Of a DNA stretch of 6,136 bases, positions 1 to 5,483 are shown piece by piece. Position numbers and translations under genes: made by a program. Numbering within the stretch: the stretch's first letter is position 1; every line of letters starts with the position of its first letter. The notes under the pieces were generated by a model that did no database searches, was not told the DNA's origin, and worked only from the letters and a program-made list of their open reading frames with translations. Source of the DNA: JBCAWW01 sp039024315 (lineage in GTDB: Bacteria > Bacteroidota > Bacteroidia > J057); the NCBI GenBank assembly GCA_039024315.1, contig JBCCQN010000323.1:1-6136 (forward strand). The letters are read 5' to 3'.

Positions 1-523
1 TGATATTTTCTCCTTTCCGGACTGGGACTTTGGCAATAGGTTCTGGACGCGTTTCAGCTTCTGTTGACGATGCTTCTACTATCGGCTCTTCTTTAGAGGG
101 GCCTCCCGTAAAGAAATGCCAATTGCGAAAAAAACTTAAGCCCATGGCCAAAGCGATGATCCCGTTGAAGGCATAGATATTTCCGCCAGTAAAAGGACGA
201 TATGCTTCGTTGAGGAAGATGAGGTTTTTGATGATTTGCTCCACCTCTGAGGCTAAGACCCCAATCACAAAAAAACTCACAGCAAGCAGAAGGTAAAGCT
301 TCCACTCCGGCTGCAGTTTTTCTTGAAACCATGATTTATGGGAGGCAAAACTGATGAGGGAATAGCCAACCAACATGCTAGTTGAGCAGGAAAGCAGCAA
401 CCATTGAAACCAATTAAACTGATCGTGCAAGAGATAATTTGCCGTACCAATAGCGACTCCGATGACCAATATATGCGGTACATATCTGTTGACGCTCTTA
501 AAGTCGAACTGTACGGCAGCCAT
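1..523 (-). CDS. Membrane-anchored probable LytTR-type transcriptional regulator, N-terminal part (cut by window edge)
   Basis: The frame stays open for 174 codons from ATG at 523 down to the window edge, so the C-terminus is missing. The start is well fixed: an in-frame stop lies at 539-541 and a GGA sits a few bases before the ATG. Four hydrophobic segments are visible at about residues 14-32, 38-60, 76-91 and 117-133. A polar, acidic, Pro/Glu-rich linker follows at about 140-165. The last visible residues, VPVRKGENI, resemble the first strand of a LytTR DNA-binding domain, which in Bacteroidota is often attached to a multi-helix membrane anchor. Family knowledge would make it an inner-membrane regulator binding DNA through a C-terminal LytTR domain. 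That domain is almost wholly outside the window, so the assignment is inference. It is divergent from the TonB-dependent receptor and could regulate it. Alternative: an unrelated four-helix membrane protein. The CDS itself is secure; the function is about even odds. Confidence 0.72.
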   Translation of the reverse strand, partial: MAAVQFDFKSVNRYVPHILVIGVAIGTANYLLHDQFNWFQWLLLSCSTSMLVGYSLISFASHKSWFQEKLQPEWKLYLLLAVSFFVIGVLASEVEQIIKNLIFLNEAYRPFTGGNIYAFNGIIALAMGLSFFRNWHFFTGGPSKEEPIVEASSTEAETRPEPIAKVPVRKGENI

Positions 524-575
524 TTTTGATTCCAGTGATTATTATTTAACTAGTCTTTCACTTCCCTGATCAAGA

Positions 576-607
576 TGAAGAGAAATATATACATAAATTT
601 CTCTTCA
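576..607. promoter_or_regulatory. Perfect 11-bp inverted repeat, candidate operator between divergent genes
   Basis: TGAAGAGAAAT at 576-586 and its exact reverse complement ATTTCTCTTCA at 597-607 are separated by 10 bases. Arm centres are 21 bp apart, about two helical turns, as expected for a dimeric regulator bound on one DNA face. The site lies 25 bp before the receptor start and 52 bp before the minus-strand membrane-protein start, so it could control either or both. It could instead act as a hairpin in the receptor mRNA leader. The binding protein is unknown; LytTR proteins usually bind direct rather than inverted repeats. Confidence 0.6.
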
Positions 608-610
608 CAA
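582..610 (-). promoter_or_regulatory. Candidate Bacteroidota-type promoter for the minus-strand membrane protein
   Basis: Read on the minus strand, TTG (608-610) is followed after 18 bases by TATATTTC (582-589). This resembles the Bacteroidota -33 TTG / -7 TAnnTTTG pattern with one mismatch in the -7 element. It would start transcription roughly 50 bases before the ATG at 523. It is nested in the 576-607 inverted repeat, so a protein bound there would probably block it. Such short AT-rich matches arise easily by chance. No comparably placed promoter for the receptor was found. Confidence 0.3.
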
Positions 611-632
611 GAATTGCTTCTAAATTTTCAAC

Positions 633-2954
633 ATGCGACAACTATTACTGCTTTTTCTCATGCTTGGGATAAGTACAGCCTATGGCCAAACGCTTACCCA
701 AACCGTCCGAGGACGTATTGTCTCGGATACTCAAGAACCTCTCGTGGGGGTACAAGTAGCCATCACTAATACTCCAACCACCTTGGGTGCCTTTACCGAC
801 TCTACGGGCAACTTTGTGATCGAAAAAGTGCCTGTCGGACGCCGAACTTTGCAGGCTCGGCTCGTGGGATACAGTGAGTTTTCCAGAGATAATCTCAACC
901 TCAATTCTGCTCGCGAATACTATATTGACATCGTCTTGACACCCAGTCTTTCGCTAGATGAGGTCGTCGTTAAGGGTTATGTCCGCAATGACCCTACCAA
1001 TGAATTATCCGTCCTTAGTGCTCGTCGACTCGATCCTGAAGAGCTTCAATATCACGCTGCTACGGCCAATGACCCTGGACGCTTAGTCCAAGGGATGCCG
1101 GGGGTGCAAAATGGTCAAGATGTGCGTAATGAAGTAGTTGTAAGGGGAAACTCTCCGGCGGGTATACTTTGGCGCCTTGAGGGAGTCGATATTCCCAATC
1201 CCAACCACTATGCAGGTCCAGGTTCTTCCGGCGGTGGTATAACCATTTTTAGTGCGGGTATGTTAGGTAGTTCGGACTTCTCTACGGGTGCCTTCCCTGC
1301 GGAATATGGCAACGCCCTCTCCGGCGTTTTTGACATGCGTTTTCGCAATGGCAATAAGCAACAACAACAATATACCTTCCGAGCTGGCTTGCTAGGATTA
1401 GACTTCGCTACGGAGGGGCCAATCGTAAAGGGTAAGACTTCGTATAACGCTAATTTCCGTTATTCTACCCTCGGTATCCTCAACCAATTGGGTATTTATC
1501 TCCTCGATCCTCGCAACGATAATAACTTTTACGATTTTTCCTTCAAGGTTCATCATCAAGGCAAGAAAAGTCAGTTTAGCGCTTGGGGTATGGGTGGCAT
1601 CAGCTCCCAAACTTTGCGTTCTGCGGAGCAGCCCTGGAATACCTACCGAGACTACTATGTGTATGACTACGGCACCAAAATGGGCGTAGTAGGCGGCACT
1701 TGGAAGTATATCATCGATGACAAATCCTACTTGGAGGTCAACGGTGCCATCATGGGCCAAAATGCTTTTACTTTTGACGATACGCTTTCAGCTGCATTGG
1801 ATACGGGTCGGGTCAAAACAGAAGAATACATCACCCAAAGGGCTACCATCCACGCTAAGTACAAACGCAATTTTAGTCGCAAACTCAACCTCAAGGCGGG
1901 TTTTATAGCTTCTCACATCCGTTACGATCTGATAGACGAAAAATGGAACGAGCGGACGCTGGTCCTACAAACGGTGATCGATACCGAGGGCAGTACTTTT
2001 CAAGACCAAGGCTACGCCCAGCTAAGTCTGCGACCCAATTCCAGATGGATGATCAATGCTGGCCTGCACGCCAACTATTACGGCCTCAATCAATCGACCA
2101 GTATAGAGCCGCGAGCAGGGGTCAAATTTGAAGCCAGTCCTAATGCGAGTTTTGCTTTTGGTTATGGGCTGCACAGCAGAACGGTGCCTTTTGGCAACTA
2201 TTTCATCTTAGTGGACGGGCAGATGCCCAATCAAAATCTAGACTTGATCAAATCGCATCACTTTATTTTGGCTTATGACCAATTGATTGGAGAAAACTTC
2301 CGCCTCAAAGTAGAGACTTATTATCAGGCACTTTACGATATCCCTGTAACTACCGATCCTGAGCGGATTATTTTTGCGCTCAACCGCCTTTGGGGCTTTG
2401 ATCCGGACAAAATGGAAAGTGTGGGTACCGGCACTAATTACGGCATCGACCTTAGCATCGAGAAGTTTTTTGATAAGGGTTCTTTCTTCGTGCTATCGGG
2501 TTCATGGCTCAATGCTACCCTGCAACGCCCCAATGATCCGACGGTTTACCGCTCAAATTATGATGTACGTTATGCCGCCAACTTTACCGGAGGGCAGATT
2601 TTCCCCATTGGTGAAAACGCTTTCTTAGAGACGGGATTAAGGTTTATTTACAATTCGGGCTATCCGATCACGCCTATCATCACCTCCCAATTGAGCAATG
2701 ATGGCTATGATCCACCATTTGATTTTAGCCAGACCAATTCGGATCGCTTGGAGACTTATTTCCGGCCCGATCTTCGCGTCGCTTTGCGGGTAAACCGCCC
2801 CAAAATCGCTTACTGGTTAGCCTTAGATATCCAAAACTTCATCAACCGAGTCAACAACTTCAACTTTTACCAATTTGACCCAGAGATAGATAGCTGGCGG
2901 CCGACGCGACAGACTCCTATCGTCCCAGTGCTGACTTTTTGGTTAGACTTTTAA
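633..2954 (+). CDS. TonB-dependent outer-membrane receptor with N-terminal carboxypeptidase-regulatory-like domain
   Basis: A 773-residue outer-membrane beta-barrel predicted to import an unidentified ligand using energy from the TonB-ExbB-ExbD complex. Residues 1-19 form a signal peptide (MRQLLLLFLMLGISTAYGQ). Residues 24-105 are a carboxypeptidase-regulatory-like beta-sandwich with the typical GRIVSD, PLVGVQV, TDSTGNF and GRRTLQARLVGY elements. A TonB-box-like DEVVV lies at 109-113. The plug spans about 130-240, with VVVRGNSPAGILWRLEGVDI and, later, FSTGAFPAEYGNALSGVFDM. The barrel fills about 250-773 and ends in VPVLTFWLDF, with the C-terminal aromatic residue typical of barrel insertion signals. 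At 773 residues it is shorter than SusC proteins (about 1000), and no SusD gene follows, so glycan import by a SusCD pair is unlikely here. The ATG at 633 is chosen because the signal peptide begins there; there is no Shine-Dalgarno sequence. Upstream lies a divergent inverted repeat; downstream, a large hairpin-forming element. The substrate cannot be read from the sequence. Confidence 0.95.
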   Translation: MRQLLLLFLMLGISTAYGQTLTQTVRGRIVSDTQEPLVGVQVAITNTPTTLGAFTDSTGNFVIEKVPVGRRTLQARLVGYSEFSRDNLNLNSAREYYIDIVLTPSLSLDEVVVKGYVRNDPTNELSVLSARRLDPEELQYHAATANDPGRLVQGMPGVQNGQDVRNEVVVRGNSPAGILWRLEGVDIPNPNHYAGPGSSGGGITIFSAGMLGSSDFSTGAFPAEYGNALSGVFDMRFRNGNKQQQQYTFRAGLLGLDFATEGPIVKGKTSYNANFRYSTLGILNQLGIYLLDPRNDNNFYDFSFKVHHQGKKSQFSAWGMGGISSQTLRSAEQPWNTYRDYYVYDYGTKMGVVGGTWKYIIDDKSYLEVNGAIMGQNAFTFDDTLSAALDTGRVKTEEYITQRATIHAKYKRNFSRKLNLKAGFIASHIRYDLIDEKWNERTLVLQTVIDTEGSTFQDQGYAQLSLRPNSRWMINAGLHANYYGLNQSTSIEPRAGVKFEASPNASFAFGYGLHSRTVPFGNYFILVDGQMPNQNLDLIKSHHFILAYDQLIGENFRLKVETYYQALYDIPVTTDPERIIFALNRLWGFDPDKMESVGTGTNYGIDLSIEKFFDKGSFFVLSGSWLNATLQRPNDPTVYRSNYDVRYAANFTGGQIFPIGENAFLETGLRFIYNSGYPITPIITSQLSNDGYDPPFDFSQTNSDRLETYFRPDLRVALRVNRPKIAYWLALDIQNFINRVNNFNFYQFDPEIDSWRPTRQTPIVPVLTFWLDF

Positions 2955-2963
2955 TAAAAGGCC

Positions 2964-3040
2964 GATAAAAGTAAATAGTAGCAAGGCTACAGGAAATCAG
3001 TAATGCATTCCTGATCGTCTAAGTACTATTTACTTTTATC
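2964..3040. terminator. 17-bp perfect inverted repeat with nested hairpins; probable bidirectional terminator or small repeat element
   Basis: GATAAAAGTAAATAGTA (2964-2980) is exactly repeated in inverted form at 3024-3040, with 43 bases between. The centre holds an imperfect 20-bp palindrome at 2996-3015 (ATCAG/CTGAT flanking AATGCATT, one mismatched pair). A competing hairpin, GTAGC-AAG-GCTAC (2978-2990), shares three bases with the left arm. The element fills most of the 100-bp gap between the convergent receptor and cysteine-rich genes, which fits a shared terminator. On the minus strand the hairpin is followed by GGCCTTTTATTAA, a short T-rich tail; the plus-strand tail is only partly T-rich. 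The AT-rich stem and long centre are unusual for a terminator, so a miniature inverted-repeat element or a structured 3' RNA remains possible. No target-site duplication is evident. Confidence 0.55.
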
Positions 3041-3054
3041 TATCTACTTTTCAC

Positions 3055-3387
3055 CTACAGCTCACGGATCCGTACAGCGCTTGATTTTGCTTGCACTTTG
3101 GCCGCGCCACCTACTTTACAGGCACTCGGTTTGCATTGACTGGGCGGGCAATTGGGAGGACAGACTGGCGGACAGTTAGGGGGACAAGTGTCCGTCGCTT
3201 TACTGCATTTGGTAGTCTTTGTTTTTTGTACTGCACCTTCGGTGAACGCTTGGTTCGGAGCTACTGGCTCTGCTTTTACACTTGTGCTAGCAACAGGGGT
3301 GGCAGCTGTTTGCGCTTGGATTAGGACTGGACTCAAAAGCACTGCTAAGAAAAGACTGAGGCTTAGCCAACATGATTTACAACACAT
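3055..3387 (-). CDS. Small secreted cysteine-rich protein with tandem CPPx repeats (unknown function)
   Basis: A 110-residue protein that I do not recognise as a named family. A signal peptide occupies residues 1-25: a Cys-rich start (MCCKSCW), a long hydrophobic stretch, then likely cleavage after VLIQA. The mature part begins with a Ala/Thr/Val/Pro-rich, low-complexity stretch (about 26-58). A cysteine cluster follows at about 60-91: Cys61, 68, 72, 76, 80, 85 and 90, including CPPN-CPPV-CPPN-CPPS at 68-83 and CKPSAC at 85-90. The tail (91-110) is small and basic. Such spacing could bind metal or form disulfides in the periplasm or outside the cell, but no known metal-site signature is matched. 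I prefer ATG at 3387 over the in-frame TTG at 3408, because the signal peptide starts at the ATG. It is divergent from the kinase gene, with the tandem direct repeats about 80 bp upstream, so it may be controlled by that two-component system. The signal peptide and skewed composition argue for a real gene; function is unknown. Confidence 0.72.
   Translation of the reverse strand: MCCKSCWLSLSLFLAVLLSPVLIQAQTAATPVASTSVKAEPVAPNQAFTEGAVQKTKTTKCSKATDTCPPNCPPVCPPNCPPSQCKPSACKVGGAAKVQAKSSAVRIREL
3139..3186 (-). repeat. Four tandem 12-bp coding repeats (CPPx units)
   Basis: Inside the cysteine-rich gene, four consecutive 12-bp units read on the minus strand as TGTCCCCCTAAC, TGTCCGCCAGTC, TGTCCTCCCAAT and TGCCCGCCCAGT, encoding CPPN, CPPV, CPPN and CPPS. 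The third codon positions differ while Cys-Pro-Pro is kept in all four. This suggests an old duplication held by selection on the protein rather than recent slippage. Copy number could vary between strains. Confidence 0.75.
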
Positions 3388-3445
3388 AATACTTGTTTTG
3401 GGCTCCAAGAGGAGCGGTGAGAATATGTTTCAAATCTGGGGCCTA

Positions 3446-3476
3446 CAAATTGTAAAAGGGGCTAATTACTTGTCAA
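3446..3476 (-). promoter_or_regulatory. Candidate promoter of the cysteine-rich gene
   Basis: On the minus strand TTG (3474-3476) is followed after 19 bases by TACAATTTG (3446-3454). This is close to the Bacteroidota TTG / TAnnTTTG promoter but has one extra base inside the -7 element. It would place the transcript start some 50 bases before ATG 3387. The TTG lies inside the first 11-bp direct repeat, so regulator binding would touch this promoter directly. The -7 region is also a small palindrome, TACAA-A-TTGTA (3444-3454). Weak evidence on its own. Confidence 0.3.
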
Positions 3477-3500
3477 TGACTTGTTAAGGACTTGTTAAAC
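3468..3500 (+). promoter_or_regulatory. Three tandem 11-bp direct repeats, candidate OmpR/PhoB-type response-regulator binding site
   Basis: Three head-to-tail units lie exactly 11 bp apart: ACTTGTCAATG (3468), ACTTGTTAAGG (3479) and ACTTGTTAAAC (3490). Each has a conserved 7-base core, ACTTGTY, followed by a 4-base spacer starting AA. The E. coli pho box has the same plan: 7-base cores every 11 bp with AT-rich 4-base spacers, bound head-to-tail by the PhoB winged-helix domain. The nearby response regulator is of this family. The site ends 48 bp before the kinase ATG and starts about 80 bp before the cysteine-rich ATG, so it is placed to control both. Seen: the repeats. Inferred: that this regulator binds them. 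Confidence 0.68.
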
Positions 3501-3548
3501 TTCCCTCCGACAGGCAGTTTTTTCGTTTTTTTAGGAAAAGCAATTGCC

Positions 3549-4772
3549 ATGTCCCTTAATCGTAGTTCCTTATTTGTCTGGGCGGCCAGTCTGGCCTTGA
3601 TTGCGCTCATATTGTTTCAGGTCCATTGGATGTATCATTCTCAAAAGTTGATTGAGGCGCAATTTGATCAGCGCGTAAGTATGGCCCTATGCAGCGCGAT
3701 GGACCAGCTAAATGATGAGCAAAGCAATCCGGCGGTTTGGATGGTCCCAAACTTACCGAAACCCAAAGCAAGCTGTAGTGCGCCTAAACTTGACCTTGCG
3801 ACCCTAGATCGGACGGTTGCCTTGGCGATGGATCGTTACGGGATTGCTTTAGATTTTCGGCTCAAGATCGCCGAAGATTCCACCGAACTACCTTTCTGTC
3901 GCAAGACTTATTGCGCTCCGCTCGATCCTTTGAAATTAGACGCGGATATGGTGCACCTAGAATTTGAGGGTAAGAGCGAATATGTCTGGCAAGAATTGGG
4001 CTTGATGGCTTTGGCTTCTATCATCTTACTGCTATGCGTCAGTGGTTTCTTCGCAGCCGCCTTATTTAAGTTTTGGCAACAAAAGAAGCTCCATCAAGAG
4101 AGCATCGACTTTTTTGACAATATGGCTCATGAGTTTCGCACTCCGCTGAGTAATATCCAATTAGCTTTGGGCATTTGGGAGAGACGAGCCCCTGAGATCG
4201 AGGAGAATCGTTACCATAGGGTAATCAAACAAGAAAGCCAACAACTCTTAGAGCAGGTAGATCTTATCTTACAGTTCTCTAAGCTATCACAGGAGGCATA
4301 TCCACTTCGCCTAGAAGAAATCGAAATCAATGAATTTTTAAAAGAAGAAATTGGGCTAGCCCAGATTTGGGTGCAAGAGCGAGGGGGGAGCATAACCCTA
4401 ATTGAATCATCAGTCCCCATGCCATTGCTAAAGATCGATCGCCTGCACTTACGCAATGTATTACGAAACCTTTGGGACAACGCTTTGAAATATGGACAGG
4501 AAGCCGCTCAAATTGAGGTAAGTTATTGCGTAGACAAAGGCCAAGTATATCTCTCCGTTTGGGATAATGGCGAAGGGCTTAGTCAAGATGAGTTCACTGC
4601 CATTGCTGAAAAGTTTAAGCGTTCTGGGACAGAAAGTCTAAACAGAGAAAGCGGTTTTGGACTGGGGCTCTATTATGTCCAAAAGGTCATCGAGCTACAT
4701 CAGGGAGAATTCAATTTAGGCCATCGCCGTGCTTGGGGTACTGAGTTTCAACTAAAATTTCCCATAAAATGA
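3549..4772 (+). CDS. Two-component sensor histidine kinase, membrane-bound, with cysteine-containing periplasmic sensor
   Basis: A 407-residue inner-membrane kinase. TM1 is at about 9-29, a periplasmic sensor at 30-148, and TM2 at about 149-175. The HisKA dimerisation and phosphoacceptor domain covers about 183-247, with FFDNMAHEFRTPLSN and His194. The HATPase_c domain runs from about 297 to 405: N box RNLWDNALKYG (Asn307, Asn311), G1 DNGEG (339-343), F box with Phe356, G2 GFGLGL (369-374), and G3 GTEF (397-400). All catalytic motifs are present, so it should be active. No HAMP or PAS domain is evident. The sensor matches nothing I recognise and carries Cys48, 76, 117 and 122, which might bind metal or form disulfides. 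ATG 3549 is preferred over the upstream in-frame TTG at 3492: that TTG lies inside the direct repeats and would place an uncharged stretch before TM1, while AGGA at 3533-3536 is a weak ribosome-binding site for the ATG. The stop overlaps the regulator start by 4 bp. Its partner is surely that regulator; its signal is unknown. Confidence 0.95.
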   Translation: MSLNRSSLFVWAASLALIALILFQVHWMYHSQKLIEAQFDQRVSMALCSAMDQLNDEQSNPAVWMVPNLPKPKASCSAPKLDLATLDRTVALAMDRYGIALDFRLKIAEDSTELPFCRKTYCAPLDPLKLDADMVHLEFEGKSEYVWQELGLMALASIILLLCVSGFFAAALFKFWQQKKLHQESIDFFDNMAHEFRTPLSNIQLALGIWERRAPEIEENRYHRVIKQESQQLLEQVDLILQFSKLSQEAYPLRLEEIEINEFLKEEIGLAQIWVQERGGSITLIESSVPMPLLKIDRLHLRNVLRNLWDNALKYGQEAAQIEVSYCVDKGQVYLSVWDNGEGLSQDEFTAIAEKFKRSGTESLNRESGFGLGLYYVQKVIELHQGEFNLGHRRAWGTEFQLKFPIK

Positions 4773-5467
4773 ATGCCACTACACCCGCCCATATCCTAAT
4801 TGTTGAGGATGATTTGCATCTGGGATTTCTGCTGATGGAAGTTTTAGAAGATGCTGGATATCAGGTAAGGCTGAGCAAAAACAGCCCACACGCACTCAAA
4901 AACCTCGCTCAATACAGCTTTGACCTTTGCCTACTGGATATCATGATGCCAGGGGAAGATGGTTTTAGTCTCGGCCAACGCATCCGCCAAGATTATCCAG
5001 ACTTACCCTTTTTGTATTTGACGGCCAAGTCTCGTAAGGAAGATCAACTCAAGGCTTATGCCTGTGGCGCTGAAGATTTTTTGGTAAAACCTTTTGATGA
5101 AGACCTCTTGCGTTGCAAAATAGAAGTGATTCTCAGACGCAAAGGACAGATTTCGGCCGAAGAAGCTGATTTTTTCCAGATCGGCAAATATGAATTTAAC
5201 TATCCGATGCAGGCACTCAGCTACGAAGATAATTGTGCTCGCCTGACTGAAAAGGAGTCAGAAATTTTACGCTTGCTGTGTCTACATCAAAACCAGATAC
5301 TGCGTAAAGAGGTAGCCGTCGAAAAGGTCTATGGCAGGAAGGATTATTTTTTAGGACGCAGCTTTGATGTGTTTATCTCTAGGCTAAGGAAACACTTAAG
5401 CGAAGATCCCCGCATTGTAATAGAAAATGTATTTAAGGTAGGCTTTATCCTTAAAGTACCTCATTGA
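4769..5467 (+). CDS. OmpR/PhoB-family response regulator
   Basis: A 232-residue cytoplasmic transcription factor. The receiver domain (about 7-122) has the acidic pocket at Asp14-Asp15, phosphoacceptor Asp57 (in CLLDIMMPGEDG), Thr85 and Lys107-Pro108, all intact. The winged-helix DNA-binding domain (about 133-231) shows TEKESEILRLL, a recognition-helix region SFDVFISRLRKHLSEDP, and the wing IENVFKVGFILKV. The length is typical of the family. The ATG overlaps the kinase stop (ATGA), indicating one transcript and translational coupling, so His194 of the kinase is the expected phosphodonor. Proteins of this family bind tandem direct repeats as head-to-tail dimers, and such repeats lie at 3468-3500 ahead of the operon. 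Autoregulation is therefore likely but inferred. Targets beyond that cannot be read from the sequence. Confidence 0.97.
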   Translation: MNATTPAHILIVEDDLHLGFLLMEVLEDAGYQVRLSKNSPHALKNLAQYSFDLCLLDIMMPGEDGFSLGQRIRQDYPDLPFLYLTAKSRKEDQLKAYACGAEDFLVKPFDEDLLRCKIEVILRRKGQISAEEADFFQIGKYEFNYPMQALSYEDNCARLTEKESEILRLLCLHQNQILRKEVAVEKVYGRKDYFLGRSFDVFISRLRKHLSEDPRIVIENVFKVGFILKVPH

Positions 5468-5468
5468 T

Positions 5469-5483
5469 TGCCTTAGATAGGCA
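5469..5483. terminator. Small hairpin across the two convergent stop regions
   Basis: TGCCT (5469-5473) and AGGCA (5479-5483) form a perfect 5-bp stem with a 5-base loop. It spans the 5-bp gap between the response-regulator stop (5465-5467) and the glycosyltransferase stop (5473-5475). There is no T-run on either strand, so it is a weak terminator at best and may be chance. No better candidate lies between these two genes. Confidence 0.25.

Noticed and set aside
93..483. Two short minus-strand open frames in the left region
   Set aside because: They lie in another frame within the membrane-protein gene, whose 174-codon frame has coherent transmembrane helices.
621..628. TAAATTTT before the receptor as a -7 promoter element
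   Set aside because: It is only a few bases before the ATG at 633 and has no TTG at the right distance, so it would leave no leader.
1398..1760. 120-codon minus-strand frame inside the receptor gene
   Set aside because: It is antisense to strongly conserved receptor coding sequence and shows no domain or signal of its own.
3388..3408. Longer cysteine-rich protein starting from TTG at 3408
   Set aside because: The extension of seven residues merely precedes the signal peptide; ATG 3387 is the better codon and places the hydrophobic segment normally.
3091..3487. Plus-strand open frames opposite the cysteine-rich gene
   Set aside because: The minus-strand frame has a clear signal peptide and patterned CPPx repeats; the plus-strand frames are Gly/Thr-rich shadows of it with no recognisable features.
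3518..3532. Two T-runs (T6 and T7) before the kinase gene as a terminator or attenuator
   Set aside because: No GC-rich stem precedes them, so they do not form an intrinsic terminator; more likely an AT-rich leader.
3492..3548. Longer kinase reading from TTG at 3492, adding 19 residues
   Set aside because: The TTG lies inside the third direct repeat and the extra residues add no domain. ATG 3549 has a weak AGGA upstream and gives a normal N-terminus before TM1.
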